Shown here piece by piece: positions 11,301 through 22,116 of a stretch of DNA of 64,000 nucleotides; position 1 is the first letter of the stretch; each line of letters opens with the position of its first letter. The position numbers and the translations under genes were made by a program. Origin of the DNA: Ochromonas danica (Eukaryota; Sar; Chrysophyceae; Chromulinales; Chromulinaceae); assembly GCA_015146655.1 (NCBI GenBank), contig VKHL01000150.1:1-64000 (forward strand), given 5' to 3'. The notes under the pieces are model-generated. The model was not told where the DNA came from and did no database searches. It was given only the letters and a program-made list of their open reading frames with translations.

Positions 11301-11505
11301 TGGCAATGAGATGCCTATGGACACTTCGTCTAAATCCATGTCTTATAACCAACAATACCAACAACAACAGCAGATGAGATTGAAAGCCAAAGCCAATCAG
11401 AACAACAATAGCAATAACAATAGCAATAACAATAGCAAAGGTCATTTGTCCTCTTCTTTGGCCTTCCTGCTTCAACGAAAGCAACAGGTTTTCCCTTCTG
11501 CTTAG
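8396..11505 (+). CDS. Protein with three cyclic-nucleotide-binding-like domains
   Basis: Three exons: 8396-8989, 9054-9162 and 9230-11505, giving 992 residues. The introns are 64 and 67 nt, and the first has a TACTAAC branch site. Three jelly-roll repeats of the CNBD type can be seen. The first (about 45-185) is degenerate, with ALYLIISGTVEVYFS. The second (about 184-355) starts LLDSPTFRSLSRHQ, continues MKFRYLRRGQLVRTFPP and has GILLKGACVYLPPG. The third (about 380-510) has TIFRQGEKSEFSYILLHG and FGEVALM (467-473), the phosphate-binding-cassette-like stretch. The classical Arg of a cNMP cassette is not clear in any repeat, so ligand binding is uncertain. The C-terminus is rich in Gln and Asn (QQQQQ and NNNS repeats). 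No kinase or channel segment is present. It may be a regulatory or flagellar CNBD protein. Confidence 0.75.
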
Positions 11506-13690
11506 CTCTATTATCAACCTTAACCACCCTTCCCTTCTCGTACGTTTCCTATACTGACTGATGGAAGTCAATGTCAGCCTTCACCTAGCTGTTAGTTGAA
11601 TCAGTAGCTACTAGTAGTTAGATCAAACTACAAGTGTAGTTGAATCCGATCTGATTGTCCATGCTCATCATAGTGTCTACTATGTGTTTAGATGGAAACA
11701 GAACACGCAGCAACAGGATCGAATTGCAGATTGCTTTATGCACTGCAACAACTTACAGTAACTGTCTTCGTATTCGTTATGATAGTCTACATTGAATTAT
11801 TATATTATAATACTATACTACTAGATATACTATGACATGAAGAAAATATCTCCCAAGCAACAAGAAGGTGTGTTTTCGTTTATTTCCCCCTTCCACGATT
11901 TAAGAGTGTAGTGTAGTGTAGTGTAGTGTACCAGTACTACATGTACTACTACTAGATCTAGTTACTATTTGAGTGATGATGATATTTGATATATTATTCT
12001 TGATTTGAGCGTTGTCTTCGCTCTGTTTGCGCCGATGATGATAATGATGATGTCAATGATGTCAGTGCTATTGTTTTACTGCTTTGGAAAGCCGATTCTA
12101 ATTGTCAGATTATCCTCCAATACCCTTCCCTTCCCTTCCTTTGCCTATGTACAACGGTTGTATGATGTTTAACTGATTGATGTCAGACTAGCGTTTGCTT
12201 TCTTTTATAGTTATCGTATTCTGTATTTATTGTTATCGTTGATCTTACTACTGCTGTTGAAACATATTATGTCCTGGAGACAAACAAGTCGTTACTGCTA
12301 GACTGCTGCTACAGTACTTGGCATTCAATACCATGTGATGTCTCAATATAGTACATTACAGTACATCACATGTGATGGGAGAGTTACTACCTTATGATAC
12401 CCTCCTTCTCTGAGACTTCTTCCAGGTCTTGTTTGTTTAGCTAGATTACTGTTTTCATCAGTACATTCTGCTTGTTCTTCATATACATGTACTATTAATA
12501 ATAGTCTAATTGATAAGACTTGTGGCGATTCATTTACAGTAGACTAGTCTAAAATCTTTTTCTTTCGTTTGTGATGATCAATAAGGTGAATGGGAGAAAG
12601 GGATCTCATTGTTTTAGAATTGTTAGAAAATACAAACCAATTCAATCATCATTCATTAGAGACGATATCAACATCAACTGCTACAATAGCAAAGCAAGAC
12701 AGATGGTAGCAAACCTTACCACATCATCATAATCATCATCATTACATTTTATGTTAATTACCACATGAGCAAAATAAGCACTAGACTAATTAACACTGTG
12801 AACTATACTACATTTCATTTCATTACACTTCATTGATATTCATGGATATAGCAGTCCCTCCCTCTTTCATCCTGCTAAACACAGAATTGCTTCTAATAAC
12901 CTAGAAAGAGGGGACAACTAACCATGGACATGTATAGAGCATATAACGAGCTAGCTCAGTGTTATGATACAATACAGTCCTCACCACCACCAACAACATG
13001 AATAACATGAAGAAGAAGAAGACTGAGGACAGGATAGGACAGTGTCAAGTGTATATATATCATAACACTGAGCTAGCATACCAACTAGAAGTCAAGAACC
13101 GTGAATCATTGATAACCACACAAATCACAAATAGAACACATGAAATAGAAATAAATATGTGCTACATTACACTACACTACGTGTTAATATAGAGAAGATA
13201 GAAGAACTCATACAGAATAATGAACCAACAATCGCACCGGATTTTGTCAAAATCAAGTCAACTTGTCCCATCAGCTTTGTCTAATTGAAACACTAACTTA
13301 GTAAATCAAAGAGACTAGACTAGACTAGACAAGCAGGTCCAGAAATGTTAAGCCTTCAATAAAATCGATCATGCCAATAAGAATGACAGCCAACCAATTC
13401 CATCATCAATCAACAATCATCACCATCGTCTTACACTTCTGTTAGAACCAGAATGAACAAAGGCACAAAACAATTCGTGCCATATGATTCATTCGTTCAT
13501 TCTCTTCTATTATATATATCATCCACCAAACTCTCTCACAGAGTCATTAATCATAGAAAACGTAATAATAGAACATCAATAAACAAAAGGTGAAAATATT
13601 CACACTATATAATTCTGTTTTATATGGTGAACTAAGAATAAGAACAACAATAACATGGGTGATGATGACGATGACCTCATCCAAGTTAGT
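11506..13690. other. Long AT-rich intergenic region
   Basis: About 2.2 kb between the convergent CNBD and frizzled-like genes, the longest gap in the window. It contains a GTGTA repeat at 11906-11930 and many short TGATGA, TACTAC and CTAGA motifs. I see no protein frame of quality, no cloverleaf and no transposon ends. The UTRs of both neighbours must lie here. Confidence 0.5.
11906..11930. repeat. GTGTA pentanucleotide repeat, five copies
   Basis: Five perfect tandem GTGTA units in the 3' flank of the CNBD gene. Confidence 0.85.
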
Positions 13691-16517
13691 CTACAGCCCC
13701 GATGACTTGTGCAAGGAATTACGATTTGTCTTCCGATGTTCCAATAAGAGCACTAAGACAGCCACTGGAGCAATGACAATCATATTTCCGAAGAGAATGA
13801 TCCCCATGTAGATATTAAAACCTAAATTAGGTTTGTCGTCAAACTGAGAGCCACACACAGACTCCCAGCTGCTGTCATTGCCATTATAGTGCTTGAAGAT
13901 GCAAGTGGTCCACACGCTGAAGCTATCAAGGTAGCTGTCCTTGTCATGCAGTGTCTTGATGCGATTGAAGAGGTAGGGAAGGTAGAGAGCCAACGTGACG
14001 AAGACAGACAAGTAGGCCATCACATTGCTGCCTTTTGGATGAGTTTCCCTCACCACTCGAGACACTGACTTAATCGCAGCTCCTTCCTCAATGTCAGAAC
14101 AAATCAACGCATTATCGCCGTCATTCTCGCTCTTACTCGCAGTGCTTTGAATCACAGTGGATGCCATCGGTGGTGCCTCTCCACAAGAATCAGTCGCGCC
14201 GTCAAAAGGCATCAGGTCAGAAGAGATTGCATTGCGTTGAGCTTCAAAGAGCTGAACATCAGTGCGTTCTTTCTCCTCGACTGGACGTGTCACCACCACC
14301 ACTGCAGCAGGAGGGACAACAGAAGGGGCGGGGGAAGAAGGGGCAGGCAGAGGAGCATATGGGCGATCGGCCATCTGAATGCCATCATGCTCTGAGTTGC
14401 TAACAGCAATTCGCTTGCCTGATTTCCATTTCCTCCATCTCTTGATCACCACGTAGATTCGATGCACCACAATAATGATCAATGCTAATCCCGTGGCAAC
14501 GATGACAGGGATGGCAGTGAGATGGAGATCCAAGTTGTGTTTGTCAAAGGTTGGAGGAAGGACATAACACCACGGCATTGTCCTGGCAAAGCCAAAACCA
14601 TCGTGGCGATACACAAACGCTATGGGTAGGATTGGCAAGGCAAATATGACCAGAATCTGCACCGTGAAGTACAGCCAATGGTGTATGATAGCATATGAAA
14701 GGTAATTATAGCAAACGTGATGAATCGCCATCATCAATACTGTTGCTGCGCTTGATAGTAAGACATAGAGCAGCAAGATCGCTTGAATGAAGCAAGGGGA
14801 CCACGTCGCCACGGACTGACTCTGAGGCACGGCGTTGTCGTAACAAAAGCGATGCTGTGAGTCGTTCACTGATGGATAACGAAATGCCATTACGAGCGTC
14901 ACAACGGAGGCTATAAGGGAGAGAAATGTGAGGTGGAGGAGCAAGTAGAGCTTCTCCAATTCCTTTGGATGAACAAACAAAGTGCACATGAGAGCAATTC
15001 CTGCGATGGAAGAAACGAAAGGAACCCATTTTTGAGCTCTCAGTAATCGCTTCCATTCGCTTTCACTCCACACATTGGGTCTAACGGGGCACAAACACAA
15101 ACACACACATACAAGCCAATGAGCTCAATTCATCAATTGTCTGTCAATCGAACATATGATCGTCTCACCTACAATTAGCAGCACATCCCGTGGCACCAAT
15201 CCAGTTAACACCATCGTGATCAGGATGTTCTGGTACACAATATCCATAAGGACAAGATGTCTTGTAATCATCAGACGAACTATTATAATGTTCATCTGCT
15301 AAACGAACAGGACTGGAAGGAACAGAAAGATCTCCGATTTGCGGGTTGTTTGTCTTAATCACTTGGACAGTTTGATTAGCTTCAGGGAACAGATAGACTC
15401 CAGTAGAACTCTGTGCCAAGCAGTTGGGAATTAAGTTCGAATTGGTGGTAGATTTTAGCAGTTTAGCACAAGCGGTTGAATAGTTCAAACATATCTCGCG
15501 ATGTGGGAAACCGGGAACATAGAAGAACATATTCAATGCAGCGGGTTTAGAAGATTGAAGCTGTGCGATTACGGCTGTTTTACCAGACCATTCCAAAGCT
15601 CTTCGAAGGGTTACCTTTTGAGGAGGTTTGAAAGCCTGATAGCAAAAATAGGACCGCATATAATGCATACACTCTTCTCCAAGATAGACTGGCAACTGGG
15701 CTGTCATAGAAGCAACAGTCGCATAGAGCTTTTGTTGTATTGTTGTTGGAGGGGTGAGGACCGTCCACGACGAGTTTAACGTGGTGCCACCTGAAATAAA
15801 GATCTCACTAGCATAAGAGCCGCAAAAACTGCCATCATCCTCATGCAAATACGTCTCCTTCTGAGGTGCAAAGGCGACCAACTGGGTAGTATGGCAGAAT
15901 TGAGGGTTATCATTGCGAGCACCAAGTTCATAGCGATGTGGTTGGGTGGAGGTGACCACGAGACCTCTACTATAATCAAACCGATCTGATTTACAATTGG
16001 GTAAACCAAATAAACTAAGCAATGTGGTATTACAATACTTGAGCGTATTAAAGCAGAGTGATCCACATGGTCGAGTAAATGGTAAAGGAAAAGTTCGGTT
16101 GACTTCTAGATAGATCTCGAAGTTTAACGAGCTCTGATTGGCAAAGTTGAGGCCAGGATAGCATTTCAAGTAAATCTGAGAGCAAACCAGTGCGACCATA
16201 CTTTCACCACAATTTGAAGGAACTGCTTGTAGCATGGAGCTATTTAAGGCATTTCTTGCAAGTGTTTGATAGTATGACAAGGTCTTCCCTGGTGCGACAT
16301 AGAATGAGTAGGTGACCACGGAAGAACAGGGATTCACCAATCGTTCTGCACTTGTGCCTTGCAATTGTTGACAACTTCCAGTTGGAAGACTTTCCAAATC
16401 AATAGGCAAAGTACTTGACAATTCTTCTTCTAGCCAAGTCAAATCAGTTGAAAAGGAAGTGATGATGGGAAAGAAGAGGAAAAGAAGAAAAATGAAAGGA
16501 AAGATCGACATCCTCAT
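13691..16517 (-). CDS. Frizzled/smoothened-like seven-helix receptor
   Basis: Two exons, 16517-15169 and 15080-13691, joined by an 88-nt intron, give 912 residues. A signal peptide (FPFIFLLFLFFPIITSF) precedes a cysteine-rich ectodomain with frizzled-CRD features: CSSVVTYSF, CGESMVALVCSQIYLKCYP and PCGSLCFNTLKYCNTT. A second cysteine-containing ectodomain part ends at GYCVPEHPDHDG...GCAANC. Exon 2 carries seven hydrophobic segments, starting at WVPFVSSIAGIALMCTLFV. There is a long cytosolic insert of low complexity between the fifth and sixth helices, followed by NVMAYLSVFVTLALYLPYLF and a last helix near GFNIYMGIILFGNMIV. The layout is like the Fsl receptors of Dictyostelium. Ligand and coupling are unknown; Wnt signalling should not be assumed. 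The long exonic ectodomain and the splice junction at CR|P are clean. Confidence 0.75.
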
Positions 16518-17460
16518 ACGTCCAAGAGTTAATGAATGAATAAATTATAGAAATCAAGTGTTAAATCCAGTTCATTGGCTTCAACTGACTGTGAACTGGT
16601 CGACGACTTCTTCCCCTCTGCAATGCCCGCAAGTCTCTCAGCATTGGCAGTCACAGCACAGTGACGGTGACTGAGGTGACAGTCACAGTGGCGGTGTGAC
16701 AGTGACAGAGGCAAACTGGGCAGAGGGGGGGACGGATAAAATTCTCGGTGATTGCTTTGAGCCGTCGAAAGTCGTTGGTTCGCTAGAGATAAGTCGTAAA
16801 TATCGAGTTTGGACCGGACCATTTCCAACACCCCCTCAGACCTCCACAACAGAATTAAATGAAACGGCCCAAACTTGTTGCCTGCGCGTTTGTTTTTCAA
16901 AAGCTGCTGGAACTGGAACTGGAACTCATCCGAACTATTTACGATGCAGTGAATCCGACATGTCCTGCCCAATTGTTGGCAGGTTCCGGCTAGTTGTGGC
17001 CATCGCAACCCTTGTACTATTTTCAAATCACTTCAGAGTTCCTTCAGAATTCATCATCATGATGTGTCATAGTCAGTGGGGAATAGGGTTAGTCAGGGTT
17101 AGGGTTAGTCAGTGGGGAAGTGAAATCGCTCACTGAAATCGTGCAGATGGACTAGTTCTAAGAACAATACTCCTTCTCACAAGTTTCCACTGCCATTGGC
17201 AAGCCCATCATCGATGAATAAGCCACTGAAGATGACGATCAGGCAAGACGGGCACTTGCTATGCTTCCATTCTGATGGTAGACTGGCTACAATGGAAGCA
17301 TGACGTTTGGGTACACACAGATGCCGAGAAGTGCAAAATAGTGATCCATTGTTTACTCGGCCGCTGATCGGGAAGAAACTCAACTGATATGATGAGTACT
17401 TACATGCATAAACTTCACAGATAGACATGCAAATACTATTCGCTAACACTGATTCTTCAT
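16518..17460. other. Intergenic region with dyad-rich and telomere-like sequence
   Basis: Lies upstream of the frizzled-like gene and downstream of the SDR gene. It contains a cluster of GTGACAGTGAC/GTCACAGT dyads at about 16650-16710 and TTAGGG-like repeats at 17085-17109. A 165-codon minus frame here has no recognisable features and is not called. Confidence 0.5.
17071..17119. repeat. Interstitial TTAGGG-like repeats between 13-bp direct repeats
   Basis: Three GGGTTAG units, one separated from the other two by TCA, lie at 17086-17109. The 13-mer AGTCAGTGGGGAA occurs on both sides, at 17071-17083 and 17107-17119. It may mark a healed break or a small duplication. Confidence 0.6.
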
Positions 17461-18759
17461 TCACTTTGCTTGACAAATGTCTTGGTTTTGCAAAAGAAAA
17501 TCGATTTCCTCATGCGAAACTCCTGACTGCAACAAAACACGGTGGCAAGTCTCCGCGGAGTACTTCCACAAACTATTAGCGAGATCCACCGGTGTTCGGA
17601 ACGATATTTGAACTTCTTCAACCGGATCAGTTCGCACACCCTCAGTGGTGGTGGGCCGCAATGGAATGGTTACATAAGAAAAACGCGGACCAGCATATGG
17701 GCCCATCATCTCCCAAGCCAACAAACGGGTGGGAACGGCATAAGGAACAAGATAAGGAATATCTCCTCGCAAGCACATGCGGCCACTCTCTTTATCGCTC
17801 CAACTCTTCGCTGTCATATAATTGCGAATATCTTCCTCTGGCATAGTTGCAGCGAAGAAAGAGGTCTGACATCCTTCTTCCACTTCCAGAAAGATACAGC
17901 GCATGATGGCATTCCATATTGCATGAAGTGGAGCATTTCTCCATATGTCGCTTCGAACTGCACCAGGATTAGCACTAAGAGCTAGAATAGGCCTGTGTTG
18001 GCCGTCTTGGTTGGTGCTCCAGCGGCGATTTATTACCAATGTCAACAGATTCATATAAAGCTTACTATCAGAATAATAGCTGTACTTCATTCTCATAGAG
18101 GAATTGTAAAGTCTCAGAGCAGAGAGCTTAAAGTTGGGTTGTCCTTCATGATGCATCACAGAGGACAAATTGATCACTCTGGCTGATGAGGAGGACTGTC
18201 CGTGCTTAGACAAGAGATCATATAGGCATCGAACTAAAAGATAGTGACCCAAGTAGTTCACTTGAAATAGCTGCTGTAGGCCATTAGGCAGCAGGCTGTC
18301 TGTGTTCAGCCCTGCGTTGTTGACGAGGATATCCAAACGACCAACTACTTCATGAAAACGCTTGGAAAATTCCAAGACAGAGTGCAAGTCACCAAGATCC
18401 AATCGCATATACTGAGCTTTTCCTTGTAGGGCATATGGAAAGTTCTTTGCGGGAAGAGTTTTGGAGGCAGCATTGATAGACGCCACTGCTTCCAGACCTT
18501 TGCTGTCATCTCGACAAGCGAGAATAACTGTGGCTCCACATGATACCAGCTTGCGTGCAGTCTCTTTGCCAATACCAGTGTTTGCTCCTGTGACGATAAC
18601 TACTTTGTCACGCAGATCATACAATCCTTGATCAATCGACTGCTGAATTTGATGGATTGGGCCAGTGAATGGCCAAGACAACACCTCGACCAACTTATGC
18701 AAGAATATTAAAACCAGAGATATAATACCATGGATAACAAAGCTATACTTGGAATACAT
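17461..18759 (-). CDS. Membrane-anchored short-chain dehydrogenase (retinol dehydrogenase-like)
   Basis: A 432-residue single-exon SDR oxidoreductase. A hydrophobic N-terminal helix (about residues 8-30) should anchor it in the ER or lipid-droplet membrane. The Rossmann fold has the NAD(P)-binding TGANTGIG at 57-64, ACRD at the cofactor-selecting strand, NNAG at 147-150, the catalytic serine region VINLSSVMHH near 199-200, and the YxxxK pair at Tyr229 and Lys233. The Arg in ACRD suggests NADPH preference, as in retinol dehydrogenase and WWOX-type enzymes. The substrate could be a retinoid, sterol or other lipid alcohol. It is divergent to the KGKWTPEE gene, and two AAGTTAAC boxes lie in the shared region. 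Confidence 0.88.
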   Translation of the reverse strand: MYSKYSFVIHGIISLVLIFLHKLVEVLSWPFTGPIHQIQQSIDQGLYDLRDKVVIVTGANTGIGKETARKLVSCGATVILACRDDSKGLEAVASINAASKTLPAKNFPYALQGKAQYMRLDLGDLHSVLEFSKRFHEVVGRLDILVNNAGLNTDSLLPNGLQQLFQVNYLGHYLLVRCLYDLLSKHGQSSSSARVINLSSVMHHEGQPNFKLSALRLYNSSMRMKYSYYSDSKLYMNLLTLVINRRWSTNQDGQHRPILALSANPGAVRSDIWRNAPLHAIWNAIMRCIFLEVEEGCQTSFFAATMPEEDIRNYMTAKSWSDKESGRMCLRGDIPYLVPYAVPTRLLAWEMMGPYAGPRFSYVTIPLRPTTTEGVRTDPVEEVQISFRTPVDLANSLWKYSAETCHRVLLQSGVSHEEIDFLLQNQDICQAK

Positions 18760-19415
18760 CTTCTTGATGGGTGGCTTTCCAAATATCTCTCGGTCCAGAT
18801 CGGAGATGATCGGAGATGGCGTCTAAAACGCTTTCTGCTTTCCAACCAAACACCTCCAGATTTCAGATTTTAGGCGGATTTGGCAAGTTAACGCCTTAAG
18901 TTAACTCACCTTGATGTTGAAGCTCACCCCCCATCGCAACAATACCGCGCACTGACTTGTTCTGTTCTGTTGGGGTTCCGGTTCTGACGTGGGGAAGTTG
19001 AAGCTGTTGGGGTCTCCCAGTGGACACACGTCATGCCCCCACCCCGTCAAGTTGCTGCTTGAAGATGACCTTCAACTGCGACAATCACTCTGCCACCCCC
19101 TGACGCAGTGACGCCACCACTGCTCTGCACCTCAACTCCAACCCTTCCCTTCCAATCCAAGCAGACCAACCCAACTGGAAGATTAATACAACCACCTTGC
19201 TTCTGCCTTGCTGACCTGACCCGGCCAGTCGTCATCCTTTGGACGGACGTATTCAATCAATCCACTTCGTTGCACTTGGAGACCGTCCAATATCTTCATC
19301 TCGCCAGTCTCCTGGTTTGATCTTTTCTCTTTTCTATCACGAAAGAACTGCAAATTCTTTCAGAATATCTTTCCTCGACATTATTTTCAAATTCTGATAA
19401 GCAGTGTTGAAAGAC
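18760..19415. promoter_or_regulatory. Divergent promoter region, SDR / KGKWTPEE genes
   Basis: Contains AAGTTAAC at about 18885-18892 and 18898-18905, and a duplicated ATCGGAGATG near 18800-18815. The part from 18960 to 19230 is relatively GC-rich. No gene is supported. Confidence 0.5.
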
Positions 19416-21311
19416 ATGAACATCGTGGTCAAAGCTGAACGTGGTATCAATGATGTCACTGATAATGAATCTGCTGAACGTGATTCAGCAGAAATTGACA
19501 ATGAGAATGATGACCAAGACTCACAGAAAAGTGAGGAAGGCATCGGAACAACAGAACCTGGGCAGAATCACCTTTCTGCTCAGCAAACCAAGTCTCAACC
19601 AAAGGTCAAGGCCAAAGATGGTCTTCGCAAAGGCAAATGGACGGTAAGTTTTGATCTTCTTGTCAATTTGAATGTTGATGTTGACTGAACTGACTTCTTC
19701 TTGTTCAATTCAACTTGACAGCCGGAAGAAGAGAAATACACCAACAAGGTCATTGAAGTCTTCAATGCTGGTTTATTGAAGTTACCTGATACTGAAAGAG
19801 GAATCACGCTTAGAGCATATTTGGCAGAAAAGTTGGGATGTGATCCCATGCGAATCACAAAGAAGTACACTGGAGCTTCTTGCCTTGGGAAGAGAGTCTA
19901 CCATTTTGACTATTTAAATGCGAATCATGAGGCAGCAGAGAAGGCTCGAGCAGAATTAGAAATGCTAGAAACTAATTTTCGCGTGAAGTTGGAGCAGATG
20001 AATCGTCGACGATCGAATGATCCTTCTTTGCATGTGGAGCATTCCAGAATTGTTTCTACACCTGCTATTGACGCGTTGATGCAGAGGAATCGTATAGCAG
20101 CATTCCCTGTCCCAGCAGCAGTCCCAAGACCTGAAGAGATGGCTGCCTATCCCTTCCAACCCCATCCCTTTTTCTTCCAGGCACTGCCTCCTGGACCCCC
20201 TCCTCAGCATCATACCATGTCTACCAACGGAGCCCCTTCTCATCATCCCCACCAAATGGCACCACATGGATATGATTTACCTCGAGCTGGACTGTATAGT
20301 CAGATAGTAAGGGAAGTGAGCGGTGAACCTATGCACCACCATCACAATCCCCATGCCCTTCATCAACAGCACATTCCTCATTACAAAGAGGAGATGATCC
20401 CCCTCTCAGCTGGCGGGATGTCTTCCAAGGCTGGTGGAGGCCACCTTCCGCCTCATACTGCAGGTTTCTATCCGCAGTACCCACATCCGATGATGGCTCA
20501 GTACTTTATGCCTCCACCGCCTATGTATGGACACTTTGAGGGACATATTCCCCCTCAACTGGCGCATCATGGTGGACTTCCTATGCGTGGTGGCCCAGGC
20601 CAAATGCTTCCTCAGGAACATATGCTGCCTCCAAATGGACAGCATTTACAGAAGACTTCCGCCCCTACCTCTTCTCATGCTCCACCCAGTAGCTCCGCTT
20701 CTCGACCTACAGGTCCAACCAGTGGAGTTGGGTCAGTAAATCTGTCGCAACCAATGAATTCCATGTTTAACTTTGAAAGCAGTGTAAACAGCCAGTATGC
20801 ACCGATGCCGCCAATGATGAACAAAGATGATGTCCGCAAGAGCAATGGGGAGGATTGTCCAATTGCTGCAGCTGCGGCTGCAACGGCTAATGCTCTACCT
20901 GCGTTTATGACTTCGGTAGCTCCCATTGTACATACACATTCTAGAAGCAAAGAGAAAAGGGTAGTCGAAGCTGTTCCTGAGGAAGATCTCGTGAAGAAGA
21001 AGGTGAAGATATCCGAGTCTGATCAGAATGCCGCTACCTCCTTGCTTGGCTTTATTAATCATTTGCAGAAGATTGGCAGCCAGGAAGACCTTGTGGATTT
21101 CTTTGAAGGTGTTCAAAAAGCCAGTCATCTCCCAGTCAAGTCCCCCAACAGCAAGAATGGTGAAGCATCACCCCCGGGCAGTGGAACTACTACTGCCCAC
21201 ACTAGTTCCACGGCGACATCTTCTGCGAGTAATGGGTCTCTCTTGGCTCGTGAGGGAATAACTCCCGGCGTGTCTTGTGCCCCGACTAGATTATGTGTAG
21301 GTAGTAGTTGA
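19416..21311 (+). CDS. KGKWTPEE-module protein, probable nuclear regulator
   Basis: Exons 19416-19643 and 19722-21311 give 605 residues. The junction KGKWT|PEEEKYTNKVI restores a module of about 65 residues: KGKWTPEEE, an AGLLKLP turn, TLRAYLAEKLGCDPMRITKKY and GKRVYHF. I recall the same arrangement from diatom, oomycete and ciliate proteins. Its opening resembles the first helix of a Myb/SANT repeat (KGxWTxEED), but a full Myb repeat is not present. Upstream is an acidic, Ser/Gln-rich tail. Downstream is a long region rich in His, Pro and Met (about residues 160-380), then an EKRVVEAVPEEDLVKKKVKI stretch that may hold a nuclear localisation signal. The start at 19416 is the first ATG of the frame. 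A chromatin or transcription role is inference. Confidence 0.75.
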
Positions 21312-21613
21312 ATGTTGTTGTTATGATATCTCTCTATATGATCTTTTCTTTGTAGCGTCGCAGCTAAATACGGCTACTTGTGGTAGAAGAGCACGCAGTC
21401 GTGCCGTTTAGAAGGAAGAGGAGAAGCTGTGTTCGCTGCTTGTTCTATATCAACGCTTCTTCTTCTTTGATGATCTCATTGTTTGATTTGTATTTTCTGC
21501 TTTCTTTTGTTGCCGAACTTTGAGTTATTAGGTTAACATAGGTAAAGCCAAAGAAAGAGAACGGAAGAGATTTAATTGTTTAACAATCACACTTCACTAT
21601 ACTATGAACATGA
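21312..21613. other. Short convergent 3' spacer
   Basis: Holds the 3' ends of the KGKWTPEE gene and the Ly6-like gene. No further gene is seen. Confidence 0.6.
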
Positions 21614-22116
21614 CTATTGATAGAGGAGAAAGAAGGAGAGCAAAGACACAGCGAGGGTTAGAGTGAAGGACAGAGTCTGTAGACCTCCCCACCGCCTCGG
21701 CGCAGAGTTACAGTAGTCAGTCTTACAGCAGTAGGTAGTCCGCGTATATTCATTGCCTTGATAAGTAAAGGTAGTGGACCCTGCCGAGCAGGTGTCACTG
21801 CATTTCTTGAACTGACATTCACTGTTAGTGTAAATATCTCCATAATATTGGGTAGCTCCGCAGAGATTCTGAGTGAGAGTAGAGACCTGCTTCACGCAGT
21901 AGGTATTTCTATGAGATCAAAGGTTAAGGTCAGAGAGAAACGTAATGACGATGATAATTGTAGAGTAGTTCAGTACCGTGCTTCAGGACAAATGACTTTA
22001 TGTCGAGGTTGAGTAAGAGAAGAATAACATTGTAAAGAGTCCACAGGATAGGAAGACAATGAAGGAGAAGGTAAGAAGACTAAAAGCAGGTAGAGACTGA
22101 TAGCAATCACAATCAT
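21614..22116 (-). CDS. GPI-anchored Ly6/uPAR (three-finger)-like surface protein
   Basis: Two exons, 22116-21977 and 21908-21614, with a 68-nt intron (GTACTG...CATAG), give 144 residues. Residues 1-22 form a signal peptide (IAISLYLLLVFLP). The mature part starts near LQCYSS and holds ten cysteines in the spacing LQC, ICPEARNTYC, LCGATQ, ECQFKKCSDTC, then YCCKTDYCN. This is the CC-x-x-D-x-C-N ending of LU (Ly6/uPAR) domains. The second Cys of the usual CYxC start is replaced by Ser. A hydrophobic C-terminal tail after a short polar stretch fits a GPI-anchor signal. The frame is open further upstream to a Met at 22287, but only the 22116 start places the signal peptide at the N-terminus. LU domains are best known in animals, so this is notable. 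PIG-Q for GPI synthesis lies in the same window. Confidence 0.7.

Noticed and set aside
11630-11665. tRNA B-box-like GTAGTTGAATCCG
   Set aside because: No matching A box or acceptor stem upstream, so no tRNA can be folded.
16529-17026. 165-codon minus-strand open frame
   Set aside because: Sequence crosses the dyad-rich upstream region; repetitive Leu/Ser/Pro and His/Cys stretches without a fold signature.
21614-22116. Animal contamination as source of the Ly6-like gene
   Set aside because: It is embedded between genes with the same intron style and composition; no break in the contig is seen.
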